A stretch of DNA of 64,000 bases from Candidatus Nyctobacter psychrophilus (GCA_014305025.1 JACRTY010000004.1:47684-111683); one strand, 5' to 3'. Positions 1 to 8,659 are shown, counted from the first letter of the stretch. Translations and numbers: made by a program. Notes: generated by a model from the letters alone, not told the origin.

Positions 1-382
1 GCATCGCATACACATGCTGCACATAGCCCGAACAGTCGAAGCCGCCTGCCGACGTTCCGCCGAACACGTATGGCGTGCCGATGAACCGCATCGCGTCGCG
101 GGTGAGGTGCAGCGCCAGCGACGACGTGCGACGCACGATGCCGCGGGCCAGCCGATGCATGCTGTCGGCATGCCGCACGGCAGCCCGATGAGCGGTCCGC
201 TGAATCGAGCCACCCGACCACATGACGAGATCGGCATTGGGTCGGGGCATGGCGGACAGCGTTTGGCTGTCCTCCACACCCGGCGAGGACGGGGCCAGCG
301 CCTGCGTCCGGGCGCCGGCGGCAGCGCTTAGCCCGCCAGTGATCAAAACGGCAAGGAGCGCCGCTCGAAACGGTCGGTACAA
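1..382 (-). CDS. NlpC/P60 peptidoglycan hydrolase, C-terminus cut by window edge
   Basis: A secreted cell-wall endopeptidase of the NlpC/P60 family, which cleaves the stem peptide of peptidoglycan with a Cys-His catalytic pair. Only the first 127 codons are in the window. I read a TTG start at 382 preceded by AGAGGA. A signal peptide (about residues 1-30, hydrophobic core after two arginines) is followed by a linker rich in Ala, Arg and His. The domain opening RFIGTPYVFGGTSAGGFDCS contains the catalytic Cys of the DCSG motif, and the tail YVQHVYAM follows. The His and third catalytic residue lie beyond the edge. The gene sits directly behind a c-di-AMP riboswitch, a classic arrangement for wall hydrolases. 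The family is clear; the exact bond cleaved is not. Confidence 0.88.
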   Translation of the reverse strand, partial: MYRPFRAALLAVLITGGLSAAAGARTQALAPSSPGVEDSQTLSAMPRPNADLVMWSGGSIQRTAHRAAVRHADSMHRLARGIVRRTSSLALHLTRDAMRFIGTPYVFGGTSAGGFDCSGYVQHVYAM

Positions 383-390
383 GGGTTCCT

Positions 391-508
391 CTTTCGACGC
401 CTGCGAGGTTAGTTGACGGGTTCGGGCCCAGAGGTTACCCTAGCGCCGACCGGCGCATTCACCCCACCGTGGAGTCCCCCGCTTCGGAATCTTCCGAATT
501 CGGCGATT
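391..508 (-). promoter_or_regulatory. ydaO-yuaA type c-di-AMP riboswitch
   Basis: Read on the minus strand, the leader carries the conserved blocks of the c-di-AMP (ydaO-yuaA) riboswitch in the right order: CCGAA near 505, a GGGGGACTCC block, GGGGTGAATG, GGGTAACC, then CCCGAACCCGTCAACTAACC and CGCAGGCGT. The last block ends a few bases before the AGAGGA ribosome site and TTG start of the NlpC/P60 gene. No separate terminator hairpin is visible, so control may act on ribosome access. In known cases ligand binding turns the gene off. The neighbouring cdaA makes the ligand. The recognition rests on remembered consensus blocks, not on a covariance-model score. Confidence 0.87.
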
Positions 509-666
509 GGCGTGTGATCGAACGTGCGAGCCGAAACCCGCACGGGCGCGTCGCAAAGCGATGCACGCTGGCGGCCGACTTGGCTGCAAGCCGACGGCAT
601 CCTGCGCGGTCCTGCGGTCCCAGAGAAACTTAACCCAAATCACACCGGCGCTTCGGAGGCGTACTT

Positions 667-2025
667 TTATTGCGCGACGCGCTCGATGACGTCGGCGACA
701 CCGTGGGCGAGCGTCTCGATCTGCCGTCGCTCGTCGCCTTCGATCATGACGCGAATCAGCGGCTCCGTACCGGAGGCGCGCACGAGAATGCGGCCGCTCG
801 GGCTTAGTTCGCGCTCGGCACGCGCGATCGTGTCGCGCACGTCAACGTGTTCGAGAACGTCGCGGCGCGCCGTGCGTACGTTAACGAGGATCTGCGGCGC
901 TACGTGCAGAGCAGCGCTCAACTCGTGCAAGGTCGTGCGCTCGCGTGCGACGAGTGAGGCGACCGCGATTGCGGTTGCCGGTCCATCGCCGGTGGTGTTG
1001 CGGCTCAGGTCGATGACGTGTCCGGATTGCTCTCCGCCAAACGTCGCTCCCGACGCACGCAGCATCTCGAGCACGTAGCGGTCACCGACCGCCGCGCGCG
1101 CCAAAGTGATGCCTTCGGCCTGCAGCGCGCGCTCCAACCCGACGTTGCTCATCACCGTGCCGACGACCGTGTCGTCCGGCAACTCTCCGCGCCGCTTCTT
1201 CTCCCGCCCCAACATCAGCATGACGTGATCGCCCGTTTTTACGTCGCCAGTTTCATCGACGAACAGCGCGCGATCGGCGTCGCCGTCGAAGGCGACGCCC
1301 AAGACATGCGCTGCCGGACGTTCGGCGCGCAGCGCGCGGACGCGGTCGACGACGCTCCGCAAATCCGTCGAGCCGCACGCCACGTTGATGCGCGAGCCGT
1401 CGTCCTGGGCGTGCAACGTTTCGACGCGAGCGCCGAGGCGTTCCAAGGCGCGGGGCGCCACGTCGTAGGCCGCCCCGTAGGCGCAATCGACGACCAACGT
1501 GAGCGACGAGAGGTCCTCACCGCTCGCGACCAGCGCCGCCACGTACCGTTCGACCAGTTCGTGCGCCGTGCGTACGATGCCGACGGCGGAGTGCGTCGGT
1601 CGCGGCGCCGCGGAATCGTGCCCGACGGCGCGCTCGATGTCCTCCTCGCGCGCGTCGTCGAGTTTGAAGCCGTCGGCACCGAAGATCTTAATGCCGTTGT
1701 CTTCGATCGGATTGTGCGAGGCGCTGATCATGACGCCCGCGGCGGCACCGCTTGCAATCGTGAGGTGCGCGACGCCGGGCGTCGGCACGACGCCGACCGC
1801 CAAGGCATCGCGGCCCGTCGACGCGATGCCCGCGACGAGCGCCGCTTCGAGCATCGTTCCCGATAGCCGCGTATCACGTCCGACGACGATCGGCCGGTTG
1901 CGGTCGATCTGGCCGGCGAGCACCGCGGCCGTGGCGCGCCCGACGCGAAAAGCCAGTTCAGGCGTCAGCTCGCGATTGGCGACGCCGCGAACGCCGTCGG
2001 TCCCAAAGATGCGACTCGCTACCAT
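667..2025 (-). CDS. glmM: Phosphoglucosamine mutase
   Basis: Converts glucosamine-6-phosphate to glucosamine-1-phosphate for UDP-GlcNAc and peptidoglycan synthesis in the cytosol. About 452 residues, normal for GlmM. The start is set at the ATG of MVASRIFGTDGVRG; a longer reading adds 16 residues that do not look like the family. Visible motifs are TDGVRG at the N-terminus, the phosphoserine loop MISASHNP (active Ser near residue 103), the metal loop FDGDADRA, the sugar loop GGEQSGH and the phosphate loop RASGTEPLIRV near the C-terminus. In Firmicutes glmM follows cdaA-cdaR and its product binds and restrains CdaA. Here it lies on the same strand 1 kb downstream, separated by an opposite-strand gene. 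Confidence 0.96.
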   Translation of the reverse strand: MVASRIFGTDGVRGVANRELTPELAFRVGRATAAVLAGQIDRNRPIVVGRDTRLSGTMLEAALVAGIASTGRDALAVGVVPTPGVAHLTIASGAAAGVMISASHNPIEDNGIKIFGADGFKLDDAREEDIERAVGHDSAAPRPTHSAVGIVRTAHELVERYVAALVASGEDLSSLTLVVDCAYGAAYDVAPRALERLGARVETLHAQDDGSRINVACGSTDLRSVVDRVRALRAERPAAHVLGVAFDGDADRALFVDETGDVKTGDHVMLMLGREKKRRGELPDDTVVGTVMSNVGLERALQAEGITLARAAVGDRYVLEMLRASGATFGGEQSGHVIDLSRNTTGDGPATAIAVASLVARERTTLHELSAALHVAPQILVNVRTARRDVLEHVDVRDTIARAERELSPSGRILVRASGTEPLIRVMIEGDERRQIETLAHGVADVIERVAQ

Positions 2026-2154
2026 GCGCCTGGGTTCGCTCGAACCGGCGCCGGTCCATCGCAAGGGCTGCAATCATCGCCCGAAAGGGCCTGCGCCGGT
2101 CTGGTCGTGCGCGTGTGGAGGTGCGGCACGTTTACGTTTCGCAGATTGCTCACG

Positions 2155-3045
2155 ATGTTCCGCGCAGGGCGAGCCACCGACGTCACGCCCGTGCGACGCC
2201 GCGCCGTGCTGCTCGGCGCGGTGCTGCTCATTGTAACGCTATGCTATTTCGTCTTCTTCGCACGGACCGGCGCGGTCGTCTCGCGCGAGCAGCATTTTTC
2301 CGAGGACTCGCAATCGCCGGGCCGGCCTTTGGACGTCTACGTCGACGTGCTCGCGATCGACCCGATACGGCAATCGATGCAAGTACGTCTCGATTTTGCA
2401 ACCGTCAACGGCGCGCGCGGGGCGCACTTTTTCGGAAACGCCACGCGCAACGCGTCGATAACGATCAGCGATGGGGACATGGAGCGCGGGGTCGCGCTGC
2501 AGCGTAACCAACCGCTGCCCTCCGCGGATTTCATGGCCGACATCGACGGCGCGGTCAGTCACTATCCGTTCGATCGCTACGCAGCGCGATCGATCATTCG
2601 CGCCTACGACGTACCGCCGACGGGTCGGGGCGCGGTGCCCGTACGGCTCACCGTCTGGGATGGCGTTTCCGGGTGGGTCGTTTCGGCGACGAGCGTACGC
2701 CGCTCCAGTGGTGACGGCGGAATCGAGCTGCGATTCGACATTCACCGTCCCGGCCCGCTTGTATTTTTTGCCTGCGCGCTGTACGTCGTTATGATTGTGA
2801 TCGCCGTGAGTGCGCTGACCATCGCGACCTTGATATTCGTCGGCCTGCGTGAGGGTGAGGCGATGTGGATGGGCGCCTTTACGGCGATGGTGTTCGCCCT
2901 ACCGGCGCTACGCACGGTGCTTCCAGGTGCGCCGCCCGTGGGCGTGTTCGCCGATATCTTGGTCTTCCTCTGGGCGGAGTTGGCCGTGGCGATTGCTCTC
3001 GTCATCTCCGTCGTCGTCTGGGCCCGGCGCGGTCCGGCCGCTTAG
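2155..3045 (+). CDS. DUF4436-like membrane protein
   Basis: Membrane protein of unknown function, about 296 residues from the ATG chosen here (a GTG at 2107 would add 16). One N-terminal membrane segment (VLLGAVLLIVTLCYFVFF) is followed by about 170 extracytoplasmic residues and then three hydrophobic segments near the C-terminus, ending in a short Arg-rich tail. The topology and the phrases SHYPFDRY and LTIATLIFVG recall DUF4436 proteins, which have no known role. It runs divergently from glmM with about 130 bp between starts, in the gap between glmM and cdaR. Family assignment is from memory and moderate. Confidence 0.6.
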   Translation: MFRAGRATDVTPVRRRAVLLGAVLLIVTLCYFVFFARTGAVVSREQHFSEDSQSPGRPLDVYVDVLAIDPIRQSMQVRLDFATVNGARGAHFFGNATRNASITISDGDMERGVALQRNQPLPSADFMADIDGAVSHYPFDRYAARSIIRAYDVPPTGRGAVPVRLTVWDGVSGWVVSATSVRRSSGDGGIELRFDIHRPGPLVFFACALYVVMIVIAVSALTIATLIFVGLREGEAMWMGAFTAMVFALPALRTVLPGAPPVGVFADILVFLWAELAVAIALVISVVVWARRGPAA

Positions 3046-3093
3046 GGCCGCAGCATCGCTCGCACTGACGACGTAGAGGCTAGTGCCCTCCGG

Positions 3094-3756
3094 TCAGCGC
3101 GAGCCGCGGGCAAAGACGGCGCGAACCCGCACGAGGTTGGGATCGAGCGTAATGCCGGCCACGGCGCTGCCGCGCGCGTCGATGGGAAGCGGTCGTAGCA
3201 TGGCATCGAACGTCCCGGGGGCAGCGGGTAGCGGCACCTTCACGACGACGCCGGCGACGCGCACCAGGCTACTCGTCGGCGCGCGCAACGTCGCGGCCAA
3301 GGGCGCTACCTGCACGCCGGTAACGACGACGTTGCGATTGCGATCGGTATAACGGACGGCGATCGGTACGCTGCGTTCTTCGACGCGCTCGATCGTCAGC
3401 GTGATCGATGTCGGCGAGAGTGACTTCACCTCGAACTTCGGCGCGACCACCTGCACGGGAACGTTATAGGTGCCGGGACCGCGCCCGGCCAGGTCCAAAA
3501 TGGCGCGCACGAGTTGCGGCGAAACGGTGCCTCCCTCGCGCGGCACGTCGACCGTTAAGGTCGCCTCGCGTGCCCCAAGGTGCGCGATCTCGCCGGCGGC
3601 CAACCCCGTCGCCACGATCGGCACCGTGATCGATTCCGTGAACCGAGCGGTCGCGATGACGGGATTGGGCGTAAACCGCAAATACGACCAGGCGATGACT
3701 GCGATCGCAAGCGACAGCAGCTTAAGCCCTGCATTATTTCGCAGCCGCTCAAGCAC
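3094..3756 (-). CDS. cdaR: CdaR (YbbR-domain) regulator of the diadenylate cyclase
   Basis: Membrane-anchored YbbR-domain protein that partners CdaA and tunes c-di-AMP synthesis. I choose a GTG start at 3756, whose GTGCTTGA overlaps the cdaA stop by 8 bases, giving 220 residues. The upstream in-frame stretch lies inside cdaA and is not YbbR-like. A short basic start leads into one membrane helix (LKLLSLAIAVIAWSYLRF, about residues 10-28). The rest is extracytoplasmic, with at least two YbbR repeats of about 80 residues (recurring V.V and PTSITLTIERVEERSVPI, LRAPTSSLVRV). Typical CdaR proteins carry two to four repeats, so this is a short version. It is the last gene of the operon. Confidence 0.85.
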   Translation of the reverse strand: MLERLRNNAGLKLLSLAIAVIAWSYLRFTPNPVIATARFTESITVPIVATGLAAGEIAHLGAREATLTVDVPREGGTVSPQLVRAILDLAGRGPGTYNVPVQVVAPKFEVKSLSPTSITLTIERVEERSVPIAVRYTDRNRNVVVTGVQVAPLAATLRAPTSSLVRVAGVVVKVPLPAAPGTFDAMLRPLPIDARGSAVAGITLDPNLVRVRAVFARGSR

Positions 3757-4633
3757 GGCGGGCAAACCCGTCGGTTTTGCGGTGCACGAAGCGCCGCCGC
3801 AAGCGACGGGCGAAGCCTGCGGAGACCGCCATCTTTCCGGGGCGGCGGCGCGAGGCACGGCAACATGCTGCGAGCACGCTGCGAAGGCGCTTTTCGTCCT
3901 CGAGTTCCCGGGATAACTTGCCGGTCCGCGCGATCGAGATGGCGCCCGTCTGTTCCGATATGACAAGTACCACGGCGTCCGTCTGTTCGGAGAGACCGAT
4001 GGCGGCGCGGTGCCGCGTGCCGAGGTGCGATTCGGTCAAAACGTTTTCGGAGAGCGGCAGAAAACAACCGGCCGCTTCAACGAGCGACCCGCGCACGATG
4101 GCGGCGCCGTCGTGCAGCGGCGAACGGGGCGTGAAGATCGAGAGCAGCAGCTCGACCGACAGTTTGGCATCCAAACGCGTTCCGCTTTCGACGAATTCGC
4201 GTAAGCCGGTCGCGCCTTCGATCGCGACCAGGGCCCCGATCCGATCGCGCGACAGCACCACGGCGGCGCGCGCGAGGACGGCGAGCGCTTCCTCGAGGGC
4301 GGCACTTTCGTCGACGCGCTCGCGGCGAGCGAACATGCCGCCGCGCCCGAGGCCTTCGAGTAAGCGGCGAAGTTCGGGCTGGAACACGATCGGCAGCGTC
4401 ACCGCGGTACCGAGCAGTGCATACTGCAGAATCGTCGCCAGCAGCAAGAGATGAAAGATATTCGCCAGCCCGAGCAGACCGGCCAGCACGACGATGCCGA
4501 AAAGAATCGGCACCGCGCGTGTGCCGCGCATCAGCACGAGCAAGTAATAGACCAGCAGCGCGGTCGCGAGGATGTCGACCGCATCGCTGATACCGAACGG
4601 GTACCCGGCGACCGGCACGTGCGGAAGCTTCAT
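3749..4633 (-). CDS. cdaA: Diadenylate cyclase CdaA (DacA)
   Basis: Makes cyclic di-AMP from two ATP at the inner face of the membrane. 294 residues, close to the usual 270-290. Three hydrophobic segments (about residues 19-35, 41-57 and 60-84) precede a coiled linker and the DAC domain. The catalytic motifs are intact: DGA at 175-177 (LHDGAAIV) and RHR at 207-209 (GTRHRAAIG). The C-terminal 35 residues are unusually Arg-rich. The start overlaps the stop of the upstream unknown gene by ATGA, and the stop overlaps cdaR, so the three genes form one operon. The riboswitch at 391-508 is a probable target of its product. Confidence 0.96.
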   Translation of the reverse strand: MKLPHVPVAGYPFGISDAVDILATALLVYYLLVLMRGTRAVPILFGIVVLAGLLGLANIFHLLLLATILQYALLGTAVTLPIVFQPELRRLLEGLGRGGMFARRERVDESAALEEALAVLARAAVVLSRDRIGALVAIEGATGLREFVESGTRLDAKLSVELLLSIFTPRSPLHDGAAIVRGSLVEAAGCFLPLSENVLTESHLGTRHRAAIGLSEQTDAVVLVISEQTGAISIARTGKLSRELEDEKRLRSVLAACCRASRRRPGKMAVSAGFARRLRRRFVHRKTDGFARRA

Positions 4634-5217
4634 GGCGCCGTCCGCTCGAGCCAGGCTACGGTGTGCGTTTCGATGATGCGCGTCGCGTCGAGAGCGGCGA
4701 TGCCCAGCACATCGCCGGCGAACTCGGCGAGCGTTGCATCGTCGAGCGGGACGAGCGGTTCAATCGTACGCCCGGGTGCCGCTGCCAGTTCGACGTCGAC
4801 CAGCGCGACGACGAGCGAGGGCGCGGTACGCGTATCGAACTCGACGACGAGCGCGTCCCCGTCCGGGACGAGATCGACGATGCCCGAGGGCCGTCCCATA
4901 CCGCCGAGTGCGTCGCCGAGACGGGGCAGCGCGTGCCCGTGCGAGGGACATATGCGGAGGACGCGCAGCGGCGGCTCGTCGAGGCGTGCGCTCGGGAGCC
5001 GTTCGCGCAACGCGTCGAGGTCCGCGCGATCGTCGACTTCCAGGCCGGCATACGTGCGGGCGGCGGTCGTTCTCCAGGATGTCGCTGCCGCTCCGAACGA
5101 ACGTAGCGTACGCGTCGCGGACTCGCGCTCGTGTTGTCCGAGGACGTCGCCGAACCGAACGCTGGCGTACCGTTTCACGACACTTCCTTGTGAATGCGAG
5201 GCTCTCTCTTTATCCAT
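4630..5217 (-). CDS. Unknown protein coupled to cdaA
   Basis: I do not recognise this 195-residue protein. It starts with an ATG at 5217 and ends by a 4-base overlap with the cdaA start, so the two are probably translated together. The sequence is soluble, acidic in the C-terminal half, and without signal peptide or membrane segment. A phrase near the middle, RICPSHGHALPRLGDALGG, has Cys and His residues, and the C-terminal half is rich in Val, Asp and Leu (VDLVPDGDALVVEFDTRT). The codon pattern and GC match the neighbours. The context suggests a role in c-di-AMP metabolism or cell-envelope control, but nothing in the sequence proves it. Confidence 0.75.
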   Translation of the reverse strand: MDKERASHSQGSVVKRYASVRFGDVLGQHERESATRTLRSFGAAATSWRTTAARTYAGLEVDDRADLDALRERLPSARLDEPPLRVLRICPSHGHALPRLGDALGGMGRPSGIVDLVPDGDALVVEFDTRTAPSLVVALVDVELAAAPGRTIEPLVPLDDATLAEFAGDVLGIAALDATRIIETHTVAWLERTAP

Positions 5218-5243
5218 CTTGGTGCGCGACTCTTGCGTGAAGC

Positions 5244-6143
5244 TTGCGTGACGTAAACGCCGAGCGCACGGCGCGCGTCGTCAGCGTCGGGCGCAACGCT
5301 GCCTGGATCGCGTTCGATGATGAGTCGGAATTGCGCCTCGCCGCACGGCGAAAGAACGCCGGGCGCCTCGAGCTCGTTCCGGGCGACGTCGTGCGGGCTA
5401 CCCCGCTGGACGACGGGCGGGTGCTGATCGACGCGCGCGAGCCGCGCAGTTTCGCCTTGACGCGGACGGCGCAAAACGGCCGCACGAAAACGATGGCGGC
5501 CAACGTCGACGGCATCGCCATCGTGGCGGCGCTCGCGCGGCCGCCGCTGCGTACGGCGATGATCGACGAGCTGTTCGCGTTTGCCCGGCTGCACGACGTT
5601 GCGGCGGCCGTCATCTTTACCAAACCGGACCTGGCGCAAGCTGAGGGCGTCGATGCGCACGCCCTGCGCACGTTGTACGAGGGCCTCGGCTACCGTGCGT
5701 TCATCGTCAACCCGAAGACCGGTGAAGGCGTCCCTGCGATCACCGCAGCCCTGGCACATGCGCATACGCTTCTCATCGGCCAATCCGGCGTCGGCAAGAG
5801 TTCGCTCTTTCGCGCGCTCGGCGGCAGCGGCGCGGTCGGCGACGTGAGCAAGAGCGGCCGCGGCAAGCAGACGACGACGGCGGGGCGGCTGCACCGTTTC
5901 GCAGCGGGCTTTCTGATCGATAGTCCGGGGGTCGGGGAATTCGCGCTCTGGGGCTACGCGGAGCGCGAGATCGCGCGCGGCTTCGTCGACTTTGCGCCGT
6001 TCGTCGCGGACTGCCGCTTCGGCGATTGCAGCCACCGCGGCGAGCCCGCCTGCGCCGTGCGGCGCGCGGTTGAGGCCGGCGGGATCGTGGCCGGTCGCTA
6101 CGCGAGCTATCTCGCCATCGTGGGGCGCGACGAGGTGCGCTGA
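5244..6143 (+). CDS. rsgA: Small-ribosomal-subunit biogenesis GTPase RsgA
   Basis: Circularly permuted GTPase that helps late maturation of the 30S subunit. 299 residues from a TTG start, normal for RsgA. Order of motifs: OB-fold N-terminus (to about residue 70), G4 TKPD (126-129), G1 GQSGVGKSS (179-187), G3 DSPGVGE, then the zinc knuckle CRFGDCSHRGEPAC near 258-271 with three Cys and one His. The permuted order G4-G1-G3 is diagnostic. It diverges from the cdaA operon; the 26 bp between the two start codons leave little room for promoters, which must overlap the coding starts. Confidence 0.95.
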   Translation: MRDVNAERTARVVSVGRNAAWIAFDDESELRLAARRKNAGRLELVPGDVVRATPLDDGRVLIDAREPRSFALTRTAQNGRTKTMAANVDGIAIVAALARPPLRTAMIDELFAFARLHDVAAAVIFTKPDLAQAEGVDAHALRTLYEGLGYRAFIVNPKTGEGVPAITAALAHAHTLLIGQSGVGKSSLFRALGGSGAVGDVSKSGRGKQTTTAGRLHRFAAGFLIDSPGVGEFALWGYAEREIARGFVDFAPFVADCRFGDCSHRGEPACAVRRAVEAGGIVAGRYASYLAIVGRDEVR

Positions 6144-6171
6144 ACGCGCGGTACGGGCCGCATTCGCGGTA

Positions 6172-7449
6172 TTACCAGATGTCCAGCGGCGTGCGAACGG
6201 TGCGCCGCGTGCCGCGGCCGGGGAGCGGCTCACCAGCTTCGACGGCGGCGACCAGCCGTTCGAAGGCGCGCCGAACGAACGGCAGTTGCGGCTGCAGACC
6301 GTAACCGAAATCGGCATACGCGTCGACGTGCGGACCGCTCGGGACGACGTACTGACAATAGCGCCCTCCCTTCCCGGCGCGCAGGACGGCGTCGAAGTAC
6401 GGCGTCGCATGGTGCTGCGGCGGTACCAGCACGTCAGCGTCGCCGGCAATGCCGATCAGCGGCCGTTCGAGGGCGCCCGTGTGCGCGAATGCCGCAATCC
6501 GCGCCTGCGCCGCCGATGAGGGCGCATACGCAGCGCGTTGCTCGAGGCGCTCGAGCGACCCCGCTTCGGGATCGAGCAATCGCGCGAACGCGAACACCGT
6601 TAGATCGGCATAGAACGGTGGGCTTGCGTAGTGATCGTTCCAGAGCGAACGGTGACCGCGCTGGGTGCCGTGGCGATCGGGCGGGAAACCGGCCGCCACG
6701 ATCGCCGCATGGGCCGCGCCGTCGTGGAAACCGCCGGTGCGATAGGCCGGCATGGCGCGCAAAAAAGCGGGCAGCGACGTCAGCAGGTTCGCCTCGGGAT
6801 GCCAAAAGACCGCCGCCCATTCGACGCCGCCGTCGACCAGTTCGGGAAACCGTTCGAGCAGGTAGCGGACCTGGCCGCCGCCGATCGAAAGCCCGAGCGC
6901 GTAGGTGCGGCGCGGTCCGCGTCCGCGCGTCGTCCGAATGCGTTCGTTTGCGGCCCGCGTCACGTCGGCGAGATCGACGTGCCAGGCTGCGACGTCAGGG
7001 GCTTGCGGCGCAAGCGCGCCCAAGCGTAACACCGCCCCCGTCTGCGCGTCGCGGCCGTCCACGTCGAACGGAATCCGATAGGCTGTAGCGCGAGCGGGCG
7101 TCTCCTGTTCGGGCTCGAGCACGGCGTTGTACGGAACGCCTTTGTTGCTTGCCGTAAACGCATAGCCGCGCGCCAACAGAAAGTCGCCGAGGATCGCATC
7201 GTTGGCGCACTCGCTGCGCGTGGCCGGCGTACCGCACACAACGAGATCGCCGTTCCACGCCGCCGGAACGCGCACGACGAAGCGATGCCCGGCACCGAGT
7301 GAATCGAAGTCTTGCTCGCCGGGAATGGGCCGCGGCGCCGGAGATGGGGTGCCGCGCGCAATCAGGGCGAGCGCGTCGCCGGCGGGGTCGTATCCCGGAA
7401 ATGCGGCGGGAAGCGGGGCGTAACCAAAGCGTAGGTCAGGGACGTGCAT
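6172..7449 (-). CDS. Alpha/beta-hydrolase, tannase or esterase type
   Basis: Probable cytosolic esterase of the large alpha/beta-hydrolase class, 425 residues from the ATG of MHVPDLRFGY. The nucleophile elbow GLSIGGGQVRY gives the catalytic Ser. A likely acid is in GDADVLVPP, and the His is in SGPHVDAYADFGYG. The front half carries a strand-rich cap with an oxyanion region (RVPAAWNGDLVVCGTP, NKGVPYNAV). The layout resembles tannase, feruloyl esterase and hydroxybutyrate oligomer hydrolases. A PHA synthase lies 3 kb away, which makes the last option attractive but unproven. An upstream in-frame extension to 7530 exists; I prefer the shorter start because the extension is Arg/Ser-rich and overlaps a gene remnant. 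Confidence 0.7.
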   Translation of the reverse strand: MHVPDLRFGYAPLPAAFPGYDPAGDALALIARGTPSPAPRPIPGEQDFDSLGAGHRFVVRVPAAWNGDLVVCGTPATRSECANDAILGDFLLARGYAFTASNKGVPYNAVLEPEQETPARATAYRIPFDVDGRDAQTGAVLRLGALAPQAPDVAAWHVDLADVTRAANERIRTTRGRGPRRTYALGLSIGGGQVRYLLERFPELVDGGVEWAAVFWHPEANLLTSLPAFLRAMPAYRTGGFHDGAAHAAIVAAGFPPDRHGTQRGHRSLWNDHYASPPFYADLTVFAFARLLDPEAGSLERLEQRAAYAPSSAAQARIAAFAHTGALERPLIGIAGDADVLVPPQHHATPYFDAVLRAGKGGRYCQYVVPSGPHVDAYADFGYGLQPQLPFVRRAFERLVAAVEAGEPLPGRGTRRTVRTPLDIW

Positions 7450-7759
7450 GGGGCATGCGCCGGGCCTGACCGACGACCTTATCGATCGCGGACGCGACGC
7501 TCGCAGCATAGTACGTCGTGATGTCAGCATGGCTGCAACCGACTATTTCAAGACGTGAGCCATCCGACGAGTACTGCGCCAACGGGCCGCGTAACGCGCT
7601 CAAGTACCCCCGTGCCGCGCGTCGTTGAGCGGGCGGGAGGTAAGGTCCTGGAGGAAACACGTCGGCGGCCGTTACGACGGCGAGCGGCAAGTTCCCGTAG
7701 TGACGTTGTTCGCTGCGAACTTGCGTTGTGCTTGTCGTACTGTCGACCGTGTCCTCCGA
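7436..7759 (-). pseudogene. C-terminal remnant of an alpha/beta-hydrolase
   Basis: About 105 codons open on the minus strand look like the tail of a small alpha/beta-hydrolase: NLPLAVVTAADVFPPG resembles the strand that carries the catalytic acid, and RLEIVGCSHADITTYY the His-bearing loop. The nucleophile elbow and the whole front half are absent, and a stop at 7760-7762 closes the frame upstream. It overlaps the start of the esterase gene at 7449. I read it as a fragment left by deletion. Confidence 0.5.
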
Positions 7760-7844
7760 TTAAGCGTCCCTCCACGCTTGCGGGCGTAACGATTGTCGCG
7801 TTTGAACCGCATCCAGTGCTGCCGGCAGCTCGGGATCTCGCATC

Positions 7845-8168
7845 GTGGTTCGTGAAGCGTCGGAACTCAAGCGCCGACGGTCTCGGATTGAGCGCGCGAC
7901 GGAACCGGCCGCGAACACCGTCGATCAGACCGCGTCGATGGACGTATGGCGCGCCCTTTCGGCCTTGCCGCAAAAACTGCGCGACGTCGTCGTCTTGCGC
8001 TATTTCGAAGATCTTTCGAGTCGCGAGATCGCTTCGGTTCTGCGAATTCCCGAGGGTACCGTGCGGTTCCGTCTCATGATCGCCAAGCGACATTTGCGGC
8101 CGCTGTTGAGCGACACTCCCGGCCAAACTTCTGTGGCTGTTAGCGAGGTACGATCCAATGCCATCTGA
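7845..8168 (+). pseudogene. Truncated ECF sigma factor, region 4 only
   Basis: The frame encodes sigma-70 region 4: WRALSALPQKLRDVVVLRY, then the helix-turn-helix FEDLSSREIASVLRIPEGTV and RFRLMIAKRHLRPLL. This is the -35 binding half of an ECF sigma factor. Region 2, which binds core polymerase and the -10 element, is missing. Just upstream, a different frame reads ASWFVKRRNSSAD, reminiscent of the end of region 2, which suggests a frameshift plus loss of the front half. It can hardly work as a sigma factor. An open frame starting at 8158 overlaps its end but is not a recognisable anti-sigma factor. Confidence 0.6.
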
Positions 8169-8263
8169 TTTCGGTGGCTTGAGTGGCACACAACTATTTT
8201 TTGGTCCACCAGGGCCGATGCAACTGTCGACCGATCGACTCGAACGTACGGAAAATCCAACGA

Positions 8264-8590
8264 ATGAAAATCTGCGCTCGGCCGCTCGTCAGGCAAACTT
8301 TCCCGTCGAGCGCGCTTCTGCTGCAATACGACCTTCCCGGCGCGTGGCGTCGCTCCAACCACATCCTGGACATCCTGTTGACGAATCCACAGACACTTGC
8401 CGTTTCACCCGAACACGTGCGGCCGAATTACGCACTTCAGATGGGCGGCACGGCGGCGCACGGAGGGGTGCATTGGACCATTGGGCACGAGGAAGTCTTC
8501 GCGCTGCAAAGTACGCTAACGCCAGCGGAGCTTGCACGCCTGAAGAGCGCGATGATCGCGCGGTCCCGGCAGCCGGGGGCGACGCACTGA
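8264..8590 (+). CDS. Unknown small protein in a decayed region
   Basis: A 108-residue open frame from an ATG at 8264. I do not recognise it. It has no signal peptide, membrane segment or clear motif. The C-terminal part (LTPAELARLKSAMIARSRQ) has helix-like composition, and the middle (GGTAAHGGVHWTIGHEEVF) has several His and Gly residues. It lies between the sigma remnant and a truncated serine hydrolase, so it may itself be a fragment. An overlapping frame starting at 8158 reads the same bases and I judge it less protein-like. Confidence 0.3.
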   Translation: MKICARPLVRQTFPSSALLLQYDLPGAWRRSNHILDILLTNPQTLAVSPEHVRPNYALQMGGTAAHGGVHWTIGHEEVFALQSTLTPAELARLKSAMIARSRQPGATH

Positions 8591-8659
8591 ACCCAGACGC
8601 GGCGGGGCGAGCGACGCGCTTGCGTGTCACACGTGAAGTTTAGAAAGCGTTACTGCGCT

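Noticed and set aside
1018..1866. A 282-codon plus-strand open frame
   Set aside because: It is antisense to glmM, which has every expected motif.
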